The notes: a model not told the origin generated them from the sequence alone. A DNA stretch of 64,000 bases from Deinococcus aquiradiocola (GCF_014646915.1 NZ_BMOE01000012.1:53803-117802); one strand, 5' to 3'; positions 7,249 to 17,360 are shown, counted from the first letter of the stretch. Program-made: numbers and translations.

Positions 7249-8271
7249 ATGACGCAGTCTGACCTGACCCCGCACGCCCAGCACCCCGCCAGCCCGCACC
7301 CTTCCGCCCGGGCGACCTTTCAGGAGCGCGTGCTGCGCAACGTCTCGACCGTCCTCGTCGGCAAGGAGGGCGTGACGCGCCTCGCGCTGGCAGGCATCCT
7401 GGCGGGCGGGCACATCCTGCTGGAGGACGCGCCCGGCACCGGCAAGACCATGCTGGCCCGCGCGCTCGCCGTGTCGCTCGGGCTGGGCTTCAAGCGCGTG
7501 CAGTTCACGCCGGACCTCCTCCCGAGCGACGTGACGGGCGTGAGCGTGTACCAGGACGGACGGTTCGTGTTCGTGCCCGGCCCGATCTTCACGGGCGTGC
7601 TGCTGGCCGACGAGATCAACCGCGCCACCCCCAAGACGCAGTCGGCGCTGCTGGAAGCGATGGGGGAAGGGCAGGTGTCGGAGAGCGGCGTGACGCACAC
7701 CCTCCCGCAGCCGTTCGTGGTGGTCGCCACGCAGAACCCCATCGAGTTCGAGGGCACGTACCGCCTGCCGGAAGCGCAGCTGGACCGCTTCCTGCTGCGC
7801 CTGTCGGTCGGGTACCCGTCGCAGGACGACGAGGCGCAGATGCTGGCACGGTTGCAGGAACGCCACCCCATCGGCACGCTGCAGGCCGTCGCGGGACCGC
7901 AGGACCTGCTGCAGGCCCGCGCCCGCGTGCGCGGCGTGCGCGTCGCGCCTGAACTGCGCTCGTACATCGCGGGCCTCACCGCGCGCACGCGGCAGCACCC
8001 GCAGGTGGCGCTGGGCGGCGGGCCGCGCGCCAGCCTCGCGCTTCAGGCGGTCGCGCAGGCGCTCGCGCTGCTGGACGGGCGGGACTTCGTGACGCCCGAC
8101 GACCTGAAACTCGCCGCGCCCGCCGTGCTCGCGCACCGCCTGAGCCTGCACACCGAGGCGCGCCTGACGGGCGTGCGCCCGGAAGACGTGGTCGCGCAGG
8201 TCCTCATGGACCTGCCGGTCCCGGTCGAGTCGCCCGTCCCCGCCGCCCCGGCGGGCGGGCCGCTCCCTTGA
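7249..8271 (+). CDS. MoxR-family AAA+ ATPase
   Basis: The 340-residue protein shows Walker A EDAPGTGKTM (Lys66), Walker B LLADEINRA and sensor-1 VATQNPIEFEG, followed by the AAA lid domain. These are the diagnostic motifs of MoxR ATPases, which act as chaperones helping assemble or activate VWA/DUF58-containing complexes, often at the envelope. It is the middle gene of DUF4129-moxR-DUF58; its stop overlaps the next start. GGAG (7240-7243) lies about 5 nt before the ATG as a ribosome site. No transglutaminase gene, a frequent fourth partner, is adjacent. Confidence 0.92.
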   Translation: MTQSDLTPHAQHPASPHPSARATFQERVLRNVSTVLVGKEGVTRLALAGILAGGHILLEDAPGTGKTMLARALAVSLGLGFKRVQFTPDLLPSDVTGVSVYQDGRFVFVPGPIFTGVLLADEINRATPKTQSALLEAMGEGQVSESGVTHTLPQPFVVVATQNPIEFEGTYRLPEAQLDRFLLRLSVGYPSQDDEAQMLARLQERHPIGTLQAVAGPQDLLQARARVRGVRVAPELRSYIAGLTARTRQHPQVALGGGPRASLALQAVAQALALLDGRDFVTPDDLKLAAPAVLAHRLSLHTEARLTGVRPEDVVAQVLMDLPVPVESPVPAAPAGGPLP

Positions 8272-9386
8272 GCGCGCTCGGGCTGGGCTTCGCGCTGCTG
8301 CTGCTGCTGCTCGTGTGGGGCACGTGGAGCGCCTGGCGGATCCCGCCGCACGTCACCCTGCGGCGCGACCTGCCGGGCCAGGGCTTCGCGGACGACCGCG
8401 TGCCGCTCACCACGCACCTCACGGTGCGCGCCGCCCTCCCCACCCGCGTGCGCCTGGAGGACCCCGCGCCGCTCACGGTGGTGCCGGACGTGCCGTTCAG
8501 CGCGGGCGGCCTGGTGTGGGGCGAGACGAGCACGGTCTTCCCGACGGAACTGACCCTCAACCGGCGCGGCGTGTACCGCTGGGAGGGCGCGCGCCTGCAG
8601 TGGGCGGACCCGTTCGGGCTGTTCTGGCGCAGCGTGACGCTCCCGCACCCCACCACGCTGGAGGTGTACCCTGGCACGCACGGCCTGCGCCTCCCGAACC
8701 TGCTGCGCCCCCTGCTGTCCGAGGGGACGCTCACACGCACGCTGGGCCTGGACGACCCCATCAGCCTGCGCGGCGCGCGACCGTACCTGCCGGGAGACCC
8801 GCCGGGCCGCGTGCACTGGCGACTGTCGGCCCGGACGGGCGACCTGATGGTGCGCGAACTGGAACGCACCGCGTCCAGCAGCCTGCACCTGCACCTCGAC
8901 ACCTGCGGTTCGGGCGTGTACGTGGAGAGCGCCGTGCGGCTCGCGGCGAGCCTCGTGCAGGAGGCGCTCACGCTGCACCTGCCGGTCGCGGTGAGCAGCG
9001 GGGACCGTGCAGGCAGCAGTCCGTCCGGCAGCACGCCCGAAGCGCTCCGGCACGCGCTGAGGGTGCTGGCCGAGGTGCGCGCCACGTCCGGGCCGCCCGC
9101 AGCGCTCGCCCTGCCGCGCGCGGGCAGCAACCTGATCGTCGTCACGCAGAGTGCGCACCCGGACCTGCTCGCTGCGGCCGTGCGTGCCCGCGCCCGCGCG
9201 AGCCGCGTGGTGATCGTGGCGGTACCGGAGGGCTTCTACCTGGAGCCGGGCGAGTCGCCCCGGCGGCAGTGGGTGGGCCTGCCCGACACGGTCCGCGAAC
9301 TGGAACGCCAGGCGGGCATCCTGGCGGGCGCGGGCGTGCTGGTGTACGTGCTGCGCGGCGACATGAGCGTCCTGCGGCTCGGGTAG
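8268..9386 (+). CDS. DUF58 domain protein, partner of MoxR
   Basis: 372 residues starting at TTG 8268, which overlaps the MoxR stop as TTGA and implies translational coupling. One N-terminal hydrophobic helix (LGLGFALLLLLLVWG) anchors it in the membrane. The conserved DUF58 core ARPYLPGDPPGRVHWRLSAR is present, followed by a VWA-like fold lacking an obvious complete MIDAS motif. DUF58 proteins are thought to be client or partner proteins of MoxR. A beta-rich region before the core (residues ~40-130) is usual for the family. The precise function is unknown. Confidence 0.85.
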   Translation: MSALGLGFALLLLLLVWGTWSAWRIPPHVTLRRDLPGQGFADDRVPLTTHLTVRAALPTRVRLEDPAPLTVVPDVPFSAGGLVWGETSTVFPTELTLNRRGVYRWEGARLQWADPFGLFWRSVTLPHPTTLEVYPGTHGLRLPNLLRPLLSEGTLTRTLGLDDPISLRGARPYLPGDPPGRVHWRLSARTGDLMVRELERTASSSLHLHLDTCGSGVYVESAVRLAASLVQEALTLHLPVAVSSGDRAGSSPSGSTPEALRHALRVLAEVRATSGPPAALALPRAGSNLIVVTQSAHPDLLAAAVRARARASRVVIVAVPEGFYLEPGESPRRQWVGLPDTVRELERQAGILAGAGVLVYVLRGDMSVLRLG

Positions 9387-9466
9387 GGGCCGCGCGGACG
9401 GCGGGCCGTAAACGTTTCTTGCGGCGCCGTTCACGCAGGGACTCGCCCGGCAGGTTAGCGTCAGGT

Positions 9467-9691
9467 ATGAGCGATACCGAACGCACGCAGCAGACGATCC
9501 CCGAGACCGCCGAACCCCAGCGTCAGGGCCAGCAGCAGGACGTGAACGTGCCGGAGGAGACGCCGAACCTGCAGTCCGCGCCCGAAACGGCGCAGAACCG
9601 CGGCGAGGACGCCCTCGACGTGGCGCTGCAGGGCAGCATGATCACCAGCGATCCGCCCAGCAGCCTGATGCCCGAAGACGGCGAGGAGTAA
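9467..9691 (+). CDS. Small acidic low-complexity protein
   Basis: A 74-residue, strongly acidic and Gln/Pro-rich protein (MSDTERTQQTIPETAEPQRQ...) ending in MPEDGEE, with no Cys or Trp and no hydrophobic core. It is probably intrinsically disordered. TAGCGT at 9456-9461 lies 5 nt before the ATG, consistent with a leaderless gene. A terminator follows at 9748. I do not recognise the family. Confidence 0.65.
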   Translation: MSDTERTQQTIPETAEPQRQGQQQDVNVPEETPNLQSAPETAQNRGEDALDVALQGSMITSDPPSSLMPEDGEE

Positions 9692-9747
9692 TCCAGCCGA
9701 CCCCCGACATGCGTGAGTGAAGCGCGCGCCGGGGCAGCGTCCAGCAG

Positions 9748-9778
9748 AGCGCGGCGACCCTTCAGTGGTCGCCGCGCT
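9748..9778. terminator. Bidirectional terminator hairpin
   Basis: AGCGCGGCGACC (9748-9759) pairs perfectly with GGTCGCCGCGCT (9767-9778) around a 7-nt loop, between two convergent genes. T-tracts are weak on both sides. Confidence 0.7.
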
Positions 9779-9794
9779 TCCTGCTGCCGCCCGT

Positions 9795-11765
9795 TCAGCG
9801 GCTCCGGGACGCGCCTTTCTGCGCGGTGGGTTTCGGGACGAACACGAGGGCGTTGGGGACGCTGCGGCTCCAGACGGTGTTCAGGTACCCGCCCGCGTTC
9901 AGGTAGCCGCCCGTGACGTACACGGTGGCGCTGCTGCCGCTGTCGAGGCGCATGGCGCTGCTCACGCCGGCGTTCAGCAGGGCGCGCGCGAAGTCGCCCG
10001 GCGTGCCGCTGCTCAGGAACGCGATGCCGCTCTGCGTGCCGACCGTCACGAAGGCCACCTGCCGGGTGGCGCGCCAGATGCCGCCGGACGTGTCGAAGCC
10101 CTCACGGACGGGATCCAGCACGAGTTTCCCGGCGGACACCAGCAGCGGCCCGGCGGCGAGCGCCTCCTGCATGCCGTCCCAGCCGGGCGTCTGCCAGTTG
10201 AGGGTGTACGTCAGGGGGCTGCCGCTGGGCAGCGTCAGCTGCGGGTAGCGGGCGGGGTCGAAGGTGACGGTGAAGTCGCCGACGCCGGGCGTGAACCGGC
10301 CCGTCATGGCGCGCGCGACCGTGCCGCCCGCGCCCGTCCCGCCGAGGCCCGTGCCGCCGCGCAGCACCAGCGTGGTGAGGGAGTCCGCGCCGACGCCGGT
10401 ACGGCCGTCACCGACGAAGGCCGTGACCCAGGCGGGGTTCGGGCGGGCGCTGACGCTGTTCACGGTGAGCTGCACGCCGCTGCCGTTCAGGACGTAGCGC
10501 GGGCGGGGGTAGCCGAGACGGGGCGTGCCCTGCGCGTCCAGGCCGAGCGTGGCGCGGCGCTCGAGGCTGGGGGCGAGCATCAGGCCGCCCTGCGCGACGA
10601 GGTCCACCGGCAGGCTGCTGGCCGGGTCGAAGTACCCGCCGTTCACGCCGGCCACCCCGCCGCTCGTGCGGACGAGGTCCGCGACGCCCGACGAGCGGCC
10701 GAGGGGGGCCGTGACGACTTTCGGGACGTAGCGGTCGTCGAAGGTCAGGAGGCTGAGGCCGCCCAGGCGGCGGAGCGTGACGCCGTCCGGGAGGGCGTCC
10801 GTGCGGACGGGCGGGGGGACGCTCGTGTCGATGTTGGTGGTGGTGTCGATCACCACGCGGTACGGGTCCTGCAGGGTGAAGATCTCGCTCGCGCCGCCGG
10901 ACGTGTCGAGGCGGACGCTGCTGCCGGTCGCGCCGAGCGACACGCCGAGGTCGTCGCCGGATTCGAGCTTCTGGGTCTGCGGGGCGCCGCTCACGCCGGG
11001 CAGGGTGAGGGTCAGGCCGCTGCGGTCGCGCTGCACGGTGTACGTGGCGGGCGCGTTGAATTCCAGCACGACGCGCTGCAGTTCGATGTTGCGGTCGAGG
11101 GTGCGGCTGCTGCGGACGCTGGCGAGGGTCGCGACGGGCGTGAACGGCAGGGCGGGCGGCGCGGGCGGGGTGGGTTGTGCCGGGGTGGGCTGCGGCGCGA
11201 CCGGTGGTGGCGTGGCGGGCAGGGGTGTGGTCGGAAGCGGAGTGGTCGGCAGGGGCGTGGTGGGCAGGGGCACGGCAGGCTGGAGTCCGGGCGTGACCGG
11301 CAGCGCCGACGCGGGCGCGGCCGGGACCGTCCCCGCCACCGACGACGCGAGCGGCACGAAATCCAGCAGGTCCGGCGTGTCTGCCAGCGGACGCACGCCC
11401 AGCGCCAGCAGCACCGACACCGCCACGTGCACGCTCCCGTTGTACGACTGCGGGACCGGCAGGACCGGCGGCACGGCACTCAGGCCCGACGCCGCCCAGC
11501 GCCCTCCCTGAAAGCTCAGGACGGCACCCCCGTACGACAGCGACAGCAGCCCGTCCGTGTTCCGTACCGTGACGCCCAGGCGCGGCAGGAACCACACCGG
11601 CAGGCCCTCCACGTTCCCGTCCAGCGGCTTCGTCTCGATCCTCGGACTGGTCAGCACGCCCGCCAGCGCGACCGGACGGGCCGCCGCCATGCCCGGCAGC
11701 AGGACACCCACGGAAAGGACGGCACTCAGCAGCGATGGACGGAAGGGGACGACGGGGCGCTTCAC
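9795..11765 (-). CDS. Secreted phosphodiester glycosidase (NAGPA)-family protein
   Basis: 656 residues from a GTG at 11765. An N-terminal signal peptide (about residues 1-29, ending GMAAA) is followed by a region like the stalk/copper-amine-oxidase N-terminal domain (VRNTDGLLSLSYGGAVLSF). A Pro/Thr linker built from LPTTP repeats comes next, then an AMIN-like beta domain (IELQRVVLEFNAPATYTVQ), and finally a C-terminal domain with GVAGVNGGYFDP and SGSSATVYV typical of exopolysaccharide/phosphodiester glycosidases. It is probably exported and acts on or binds envelope glycan (inference). The GTG is 7 nt behind TACACT (11773-11778, minus strand), so a leaderless start was chosen over the in-frame upstream extension to 12029. 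Confidence 0.8.
   Translation of the reverse strand: MKRPVVPFRPSLLSAVLSVGVLLPGMAAARPVALAGVLTSPRIETKPLDGNVEGLPVWFLPRLGVTVRNTDGLLSLSYGGAVLSFQGGRWAASGLSAVPPVLPVPQSYNGSVHVAVSVLLALGVRPLADTPDLLDFVPLASSVAGTVPAAPASALPVTPGLQPAVPLPTTPLPTTPLPTTPLPATPPPVAPQPTPAQPTPPAPPALPFTPVATLASVRSSRTLDRNIELQRVVLEFNAPATYTVQRDRSGLTLTLPGVSGAPQTQKLESGDDLGVSLGATGSSVRLDTSGGASEIFTLQDPYRVVIDTTTNIDTSVPPPVRTDALPDGVTLRRLGGLSLLTFDDRYVPKVVTAPLGRSSGVADLVRTSGGVAGVNGGYFDPASSLPVDLVAQGGLMLAPSLERRATLGLDAQGTPRLGYPRPRYVLNGSGVQLTVNSVSARPNPAWVTAFVGDGRTGVGADSLTTLVLRGGTGLGGTGAGGTVARAMTGRFTPGVGDFTVTFDPARYPQLTLPSGSPLTYTLNWQTPGWDGMQEALAAGPLLVSAGKLVLDPVREGFDTSGGIWRATRQVAFVTVGTQSGIAFLSSGTPGDFARALLNAGVSSAMRLDSGSSATVYVTGGYLNAGGYLNTVWSRSVPNALVFVPKPTAQKGASRSR
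11208..11267 (-). repeat. Four 15-bp tandem units encoding LPTTP/LPATP
   Basis: Inside the glycosidase-like gene four in-frame 15-bp units (11253-11267, 11238-11252, 11223-11237, 11208-11222) encode LPTTP three times and then LPATP, a proline-rich interdomain linker. Third-position differences show the duplication is not brand new. Confidence 0.85.
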
Positions 11766-11869
11766 GCGGGGCAGTGTAGCGGCCCCCCCCACCAGGGCGG
11801 GTGAGGCATGTGTGGGCCGTGAGATATCCGTCAACGCCCGGAGGTGCCGGGGACTATACTCGTTCCAAC

Positions 11870-12355
11870 ATGATCGAACCCTCCCTCGCGCTCTACGGTG
11901 AAACCTTCGACAAGGTGGAACAGCACCTGGACGAGCTCCTGGCGGCCACCGGAGTGCGTTACTGCCTGCTGGTGGACCGCAAGGGCTTCGTGCTCTCCCA
12001 CAAGGAGGCGCTGTGGGCGCCCCGCCCACCCGCGCTGGACAGCGTGGCGACCCTCGTGGCCGGCAACGCTGCCGCGACCGGCGCGCTCGCCAACATGCTC
12101 GGCGAGAGCACCTTCTCCGAACAGATCCACCAGGGCGAGAAGGGCGTGCTGTACGTGGAATCGGTCGGCGACAACGCCCTCCTCACCCTGATCTTCGACT
12201 CCAGCGTCCCGCTGGGCCGCGTCAAGGTGTACGCCAAGAAGACCATCGCCGTCGTGGCCGGCCTGCTCAAGACCCTGCAGGACGTGCCCGCCGTTTCCTT
12301 CGATCAGAGCTTCAGCCAGAGCGCCTCGGCCCTGCTCGACGACCTGCTCGGCTGA
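11870..12355 (+). CDS. mglB: MglB-type roadblock/LC7 protein (GTPase partner)
   Basis: A 161-residue roadblock/LC7-fold protein ([24 protein letters not shown] ... TALLTLIF-type core, here [15 protein letters not shown]). It is followed 26 bp downstream by the small GTPase MglA, the conserved mglBA arrangement. In other bacteria MglB is the GTPase-activating partner of MglA and helps set cell polarity. Deinococcus is non-motile, so the role here is open. TATACT at 11855-11860 lies 9 nt before the ATG, leaving at most a 2-3-nt leader. It is divergent from the glycosidase-like gene. Confidence 0.88.
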   Translation: MIEPSLALYGETFDKVEQHLDELLAATGVRYCLLVDRKGFVLSHKEALWAPRPPALDSVATLVAGNAAATGALANMLGESTFSEQIHQGEKGVLYVESVGDNALLTLIFDSSVPLGRVKVYAKKTIAVVAGLLKTLQDVPAVSFDQSFSQSASALLDDLLG

Positions 12356-12381
12356 GGTACAGGCCCAATGGAGAAGCGTTC

Positions 12382-12972
<591 letters not shown>

Positions 12973-12986
12973 ACCTCAGCATGACG

Positions 12987-13024
12987 CGCGGTCCCGGCTG
13001 AACACCCGCCGGGACCGCGTTTTT
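12987..13024 (+). terminator. Intrinsic terminator of mglBA
   Basis: CGCGGTCCCGG (12987-12997) and CCGGGACCGCG (13009-13019) form a perfect 11-bp stem followed by five T residues. Confidence 0.92.
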
Positions 13025-13035
13025 CTTCGTGCTGC

Positions 13036-13902
13036 TCAGGTCGGTCGCAGGAGATACCCCGTCGTGGTCCAGCCGACTTCCGCCCAACGGACCAGTACCT
13101 CGTTCAGGTCCGCCACCTGTCTCGGTGCGAACCACGCCTGCGACTCCTTATGGAATACCCATCCGTCCCCGAGTGAGAGTGCCGCGTGCTGGACGGCGCC
13201 GTCTGCGTCTCTCCATACGAGAATCGTTCCATGGCCGCTCAGGTCGTCTGCCGGGCGGGTCCGTGCGTCGAGCCAGCGCTGGAAGGGCGGGCCGTGCATC
13301 CACACGCGCGCCACGCCCGTGACCCCACAGGCCGCCATGACGGTCCCCAGGCAGTTAGGTCCGCTGTCTGCGGCGAACGTCCCCATCAGGGCCTCCAGTG
13401 CCGGGAAGTGTTGCCGCAGGGCCTGCCGTTGTGAATCTGTTAATTCCTGCCGCCTGCACGGGAGCCGGTCGTCCTCCACAAACGCCTGCAGGCGTTGCCA
13501 GCGGTCCTGTGGCGTCCGTGCCCACCACGTGAGGGGCCATTCGTTGTGCAGGAGGCCCGTGCATGGATCCTCTGTGACTCTGCCGCGCCGGAAGCTGCGC
13601 TGCTCACGCAGCACCTCCTGCTGCAGGTCTTCCGAGAGGGTGTGCCAGCCGGACTCGTCAAGTTGAACCGTCCAGGTGGCGTCCGGAGGGGAGGCATACA
13701 GGCCGAAGGTGTCGATCACGGACAATGGCATGTGGTGCGTGTGCAGTTCATGCCGCTTCCATGGCGCCAAGTGCGGTAACCGTGCGGCCAATGCATCCGA
13801 CAGCAGGAACGGTTGCACGTCTGGCACGAACCACGATTCCCAGCGGGCCTGCACGTCCGGCGGCAGCGGGATGCTCAGCAGCGTGCGGCCTCGTGGAGAC
13901 AT
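13036..13902 (-). CDS. Unknown protein with an NlpC/P60-like C-terminal pattern
   Basis: 288 residues from ATG 13902, which follows TAGACT (13908-13913, minus strand) by 5 nt. I do not recognise the N-terminal two thirds (rich in Trp, Arg and His; MSPRGRTLLSIPLPPD start). The C-terminal third has PNCLGTVMAAC, then GTILVWRDADG and HAALSLGDGWVFHKESQ, resembling the Cys and His strands of NlpC/P60-type peptidases. No signal peptide is seen. Codon use looks less GC-biased than in neighbours, with more AT at third positions, which may mean recent acquisition. The GNAT gene ends 12 bp upstream. Function is inferred only from pattern. Confidence 0.65.
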   Translation of the reverse strand: MSPRGRTLLSIPLPPDVQARWESWFVPDVQPFLLSDALAARLPHLAPWKRHELHTHHMPLSVIDTFGLYASPPDATWTVQLDESGWHTLSEDLQQEVLREQRSFRRGRVTEDPCTGLLHNEWPLTWWARTPQDRWQRLQAFVEDDRLPCRRQELTDSQRQALRQHFPALEALMGTFAADSGPNCLGTVMAACGVTGVARVWMHGPPFQRWLDARTRPADDLSGHGTILVWRDADGAVQHAALSLGDGWVFHKESQAWFAPRQVADLNEVLVRWAEVGWTTTGYLLRPT

Positions 13903-13913
13903 AAGGCAGTCTA

Positions 13914-14651
13914 TCAGTGCGTGTCGGCCGGGCGTTCCAGGGTGAGGCGGGCGGCGGTGAGGGTGAAGCCCGCGCGGTGCGCGTTGCGTTCGCTGGCGCT
14001 GCCGGGGACGGTGAGGAGGGCGGCGTGCGTGGCGCAGCGTTCGGCGGCGGCGTGCAGGCGGGCGTGCAGCAGGGCCGTCTGCGCGCCCCGGCCGCGGTCG
14101 CCGGGGAGGGTGGCGGCACTGAAGAGCCACGCGACGTGCCCGAGGACGGTCAGGGCGGCGGCGGCCACCGGTCGGCCGTGCCGTTCGGCGAGGTGGAACT
14201 GCGTGTGGGGGCGCGCGGCAGTGCGGGCCATGATGGCCTCGCTGCCGGGACCGAAGGCGAGGGTGGTGAGGTGGGCGAACTCGTCGGGCGTGGCGTGCCG
14301 GGTGCGGATCTCGCCGGGGGGCGTGACCGGGACGTCGTCCGGCAGGACGGGGCGGGCGTGCAGGTGCAGCATCTGCGTGAGCCGGTACCCGCGCGCGGCC
14401 AGGGTGGCATGGTCCGTGAAGTGCGAGTACACCGAGAGGCGGGACGGCAGGCCGTGCCCGGCGTAGAAGTCCTCCACGGCCGCGAGCACCTGCGCGTCCG
14501 CGTGCCTGCCGAAGCCGCTGGCCGCGTTGACGGGCAGGCCGGGTCCGGCGTACACGGCGCGGACCGGGCCGAAGGTGGCGACCTGACCGCCGTACAGCGC
14601 CTGGTGGAGCGAGTCGGCCGTTTCGAGTTCGCCGGTCAGGTCAGGCGTCAT
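13914..14651 (-). CDS. GNAT-family N-acetyltransferase
   Basis: 245 residues. The C-terminal half has the acetyl-CoA-binding sequence LPGDRGRGAQTALLHARL (a Q/RxxGxG/A-like loop) followed by SASERNAHRAGF, the GNAT fold signature. The N-terminal half (residues ~1-110) is a second, degenerate GNAT-like module. The acceptor substrate cannot be told. It lies 15 bp downstream of the aldehyde dehydrogenase on the same strand and has no promoter or ribosome site of its own that I can see, so it is probably co-transcribed. Confidence 0.82.
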   Translation of the reverse strand: MTPDLTGELETADSLHQALYGGQVATFGPVRAVYAGPGLPVNAASGFGRHADAQVLAAVEDFYAGHGLPSRLSVYSHFTDHATLAARGYRLTQMLHLHARPVLPDDVPVTPPGEIRTRHATPDEFAHLTTLAFGPGSEAIMARTAARPHTQFHLAERHGRPVAAAALTVLGHVAWLFSAATLPGDRGRGAQTALLHARLHAAAERCATHAALLTVPGSASERNAHRAGFTLTAARLTLERPADTH

Positions 14652-14666
14652 GCGGTGCGGGCGGGG

Positions 14667-16136
14667 TCACTCGGTCTTGCTCTTGTGCGCGTCGGGGGCG
14701 GCGCCGATGCTGACGGTCTTGGTGTTCACGAATTCGTGGATGCCGTGACGGCTGAGTTCGCGGCCGAACCCGCTGGCCTTCACGCCGCCGAACGGCAGGC
14801 GGGGGTCGGAGGCGACCATGCTGTTGATGAAGACCGACCCGGCTTCGAGGTCGCGGGCGAAGCGGGCGCGTTCGGCGTCGTCGTTCGTCCAGGCGCTGCT
14901 GCCCAGTCCGAAGCGGGTGGCGTTCGCGACGCGGATCGCTTCCTGCTGATCCGGCACGCGGAAGATGAGGGCGACCGGTCCGAAGACCTCCTCGCCGTAC
15001 ACCTGCATGTCGGGCGTGAGGTCGCTCAGGGCGGTGGCGGGGTAGTAGTTGCCCTGCCCCTGCGGGATCTGGCCGCCGAGGAGGACGGTGGCGCCCTTCT
15101 GCACGGCGTCCTGCACGAGGCCGTGCACTTCGTCGCGGATGGCGGGCGTGGCGAGCGGGCCGATGTCGGTGGTGTCCTGCATGGGGTCGCCGAGCGTGAG
15201 GGCGGCGAGGCCGTCCACGAAGCCGTTCACGAAGCGGTCGTAGATGGCTTCGTGCACGATGAAGCGTTTGGCGGCGATGCAGCTCTGGCCGTTGTTGATG
15301 GTGCGGGCGGTGACAGCCGTCTTGACGGCGAGGTCCAGGTCGGCGCTCGGCATGACGATGAAGGGGTCGCTGCCGCCGAGTTCCATCACGCTGGGTTTGA
15401 TGGCGGCTCCGGCGGTCCCGGCGACGCTGCGTCCGGCGCCTTCGGAGCCGGTGAGGCTGACGGCCTTGACGCGGTCGTCCTTGAGGATGGCTTCGATGCT
15501 GCGGCTGCCGACGAGGAGTGTCTGGAAGACGTCCTGCGGGAATCCGGCCTGCTGCATGACGCTCTCGATGGCGAGGGCGCAGCCGGGGACGTTGGAGGCG
15601 TGCTTGAGGAGGCCGACGTTACCGGCCATGATGGCGGGCCCGATGAAGCGGAACACCTGCCAGTACGGGAAGTTCCAGGGCATGACGGCGAGGACCACGC
15701 CGAGCGGCTGGTAAGTGACGTACGCGCGTTCGGCCTCGGTGGTGACGTGTTCGTCGGCGAGGAACTTCTCGGCGTTCTGGGCGTAGTACTGGCAGCTCTT
15801 GGCGCACTTCTCGACTTCGGCGAGGGCGGCGGCGAGCGTCTTGCCCATCTCGCGGGTGGCGAGGGCCGCGAGTTCGTGCTTGCGTTCGTGCAGCAGTTCG
15901 CCCGCGCGGGCCATCCATTCGGCGCGCTGCGCGAAGGTGGTCAGGCGGTACGTGCCGAAGGCCGTCTGGGCGCGCTGGAGGCGGTCTTCGATCTGTTCGG
16001 GCGTGAGGGTGTCGTAGGTGGCGAAGGTCTCGCCGGTGGTGGGGTCGATGCTGTGCATGGGGGTGGGGCGGCCCTCGTGGCTGGGGTGGGCCTGGCTGGC
16101 GTTGGCGTCCGGGCTGGAGGTGGGGGTGCTGGTCAT
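14667..16136 (-). CDS. NAD(P)-dependent aldehyde (succinate-semialdehyde-type) dehydrogenase
   Basis: 489 residues from ATG 16136, or 463 from an internal ATG at 16058, where most family members begin ([12 protein letters not shown]). It has all aldehyde dehydrogenase landmarks: PWNFPYWQ, the glycine motif [12 protein letters not shown], the general-base Glu in MELGGSDPF, and the nucleophilic Cys in [11 protein letters not shown]. The shape (NGQSC, ~460 residues) fits the Sad/YneI succinate-semialdehyde dehydrogenase group. The upstream start was kept because GACACT lies 5 nt before it, a weak leaderless -10. A hydroxyacid-oxoacid transhydrogenase at 39642 could feed the same metabolite (inference). 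Confidence 0.88.
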   Translation of the reverse strand: MTSTPTSSPDANASQAHPSHEGRPTPMHSIDPTTGETFATYDTLTPEQIEDRLQRAQTAFGTYRLTTFAQRAEWMARAGELLHERKHELAALATREMGKTLAAALAEVEKCAKSCQYYAQNAEKFLADEHVTTEAERAYVTYQPLGVVLAVMPWNFPYWQVFRFIGPAIMAGNVGLLKHASNVPGCALAIESVMQQAGFPQDVFQTLLVGSRSIEAILKDDRVKAVSLTGSEGAGRSVAGTAGAAIKPSVMELGGSDPFIVMPSADLDLAVKTAVTARTINNGQSCIAAKRFIVHEAIYDRFVNGFVDGLAALTLGDPMQDTTDIGPLATPAIRDEVHGLVQDAVQKGATVLLGGQIPQGQGNYYPATALSDLTPDMQVYGEEVFGPVALIFRVPDQQEAIRVANATRFGLGSSAWTNDDAERARFARDLEAGSVFINSMVASDPRLPFGGVKASGFGRELSRHGIHEFVNTKTVSIGAAPDAHKSKTE

Positions 16137-16217
16137 GCTCCAGTGTCGGGCGGCGGCGAGGCCCGCGAGTGTGCGCGCCGCACAATCGGAGGGAGAGCCT
16201 GAAGGGTGCATGACGAC

Positions 16218-16248
16218 GGCCCGCCAGCGCTCCCTGCGCGGGCGGGCC
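16218..16248 (-). terminator. Hairpin after the ring-cleaving dioxygenase gene
   Basis: GGCCCGCC (16218-16225) pairs with GGCGGGCC (16241-16248), with an inner GCGC/GCGC stem. It follows the stop at 16262 on the minus strand. The T-tract is weak. Confidence 0.55.
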
Positions 16249-16261
16249 GGGGACCGGAGGA

Positions 16262-17227
16262 TCAGTCGATGGGTTTCAGTCCGGCGATGATCTGGGCGCG
16301 CTGCGGTTCGAGGAAGGGGGGCAGCACGACCTTCTCCCCGAGGGTGCCCGCGTCCTCGTCCACGGCGAAGCCGGGGCCTTCGGTGGCGAGCTCGAACAGG
16401 ACGCCGTTCGGTTCGCGGAAGTACAGGCTGCGGAAGTAGTAGCGGTCGACGGGGCCGCTGCTCTGCACGCCGAGGTGCTGCAGTCGGTCCACCCAGGCGT
16501 CGTAGTCGGCGTCGGGGATGTTGAAGGCGACGTGGTGCACGCCGCCCGCGCCGGGTTGCGCGACGGGCAGGCCGGGGCGGACGGCGACGTGCAGTTCGTT
16601 GCCGGGTCCGGCCTGGGCGCTGTCCTCGCGGCCGATGCGGTACACGTGGACGGTGTGCGCAGCGTCGTCGGGGTGGGGGTAGGTGCGGAGGGGCGTCATG
16701 TTGAGGAGTTTCTGCAGGATGACGTCGGTGGGGTACAGGTTGGGGACGCTCATCGTGACGGGTCCCAGGCCGCGGATCTGGTGGGCGGCGGGGACGGTGC
16801 TGGCTTCCCAGGGGTGGGCGGGGCCGTGTCCGCCGTCGTCGACGAGCATCAGGCGCTGTCCTTCGGGGTCGTCGAAGGTGAGGGTGAGGCGGCCGTCCTG
16901 TTCGTGCACGTCGCTGACGGTGACGCCGCTGGCGCTGAGGTGCGCGTGCCACCAGTCGAGGGCGGCGCGGCCGTTGACGCGCAGTCCGGTGCGGGTGACG
17001 GTGTGGTTGCCGCGGCGTTCCTGGGGGACGTCCCAGTCGAAGAAGGTGAGGTCGGTGCCGGGGCTGGCTTCGCCGTCGGCGTAGAAGAGGTGGTAGGCGC
17101 TGGTGTCGTCCTGGTTGACGCTGCGTTTGACGAGGCGCATGCCGAGCACCTCGGTGTAGAAGCGTTTGTTGTCGCGGATGCGTGAGGAGACGGCGGTGAG
17201 GTGGTGGAGGCCGAGAAGGTTTAACAT
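16262..17227 (-). CDS. VOC-family ring-cleaving dioxygenase (MhqO/MhqA type)
   Basis: 321 residues with two glyoxalase/VOC modules. The first begins [11 protein letters not shown] and the second contains [12 protein letters not shown] and ends [14 protein letters not shown]. The two metal-binding His motifs and the final Glu match extradiol-type ring-cleaving dioxygenases of the MhqA/MhqO group, which act on hydroquinone-like compounds and use an Fe or Mn centre. The ATG at 17227 lies 6 nt behind CATAAT (17234-17239, minus strand), so the gene is probably leaderless. It is divergent from a DUF692 gene across an AT-rich control region. Homologues elsewhere respond to quinone or electrophile stress through MarR-type repressors; no such regulator is visible here. 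Confidence 0.87.
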   Translation of the reverse strand: MLNLLGLHHLTAVSSRIRDNKRFYTEVLGMRLVKRSVNQDDTSAYHLFYADGEASPGTDLTFFDWDVPQERRGNHTVTRTGLRVNGRAALDWWHAHLSASGVTVSDVHEQDGRLTLTFDDPEGQRLMLVDDGGHGPAHPWEASTVPAAHQIRGLGPVTMSVPNLYPTDVILQKLLNMTPLRTYPHPDDAAHTVHVYRIGREDSAQAGPGNELHVAVRPGLPVAQPGAGGVHHVAFNIPDADYDAWVDRLQHLGVQSSGPVDRYYFRSLYFREPNGVLFELATEGPGFAVDEDAGTLGEKVVLPPFLEPQRAQIIAGLKPID

Positions 17228-17325
17228 GAAGCGATTATGCACCCCGACACGCCACCGCAATAGGACCCAGGCTGCAGGTGTGTCCAGCGGGGCGACCCGG
17301 ACTGCTCCAGACCTCGGGCCATATC

Positions 17326-17360
17326 TATACTCTTTTGAGTAAAATGATCATATGAGTATA
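17326..17360 (+). promoter_or_regulatory. AT-rich promoter/operator before the DUF692 gene
   Basis: TATACT (17326-17331) is a good -10. It overlaps the perfect palindrome TACTCTTTTGAGTA (17328-17341). A further half-site GAGTATA (17354-17360) mirrors TATACTC, and TGATCA is at 17345-17350. This island of A/T in a GC-rich sequence looks like a repressor-controlled promoter lying between two divergent genes. Confidence 0.55.

Noticed and set aside
11208..11267. Tandem repeats as a possible CRISPR or satellite
   Set aside because: They are four in-frame codon repeats for a Pro/Thr linker within a gene, with no spacers.
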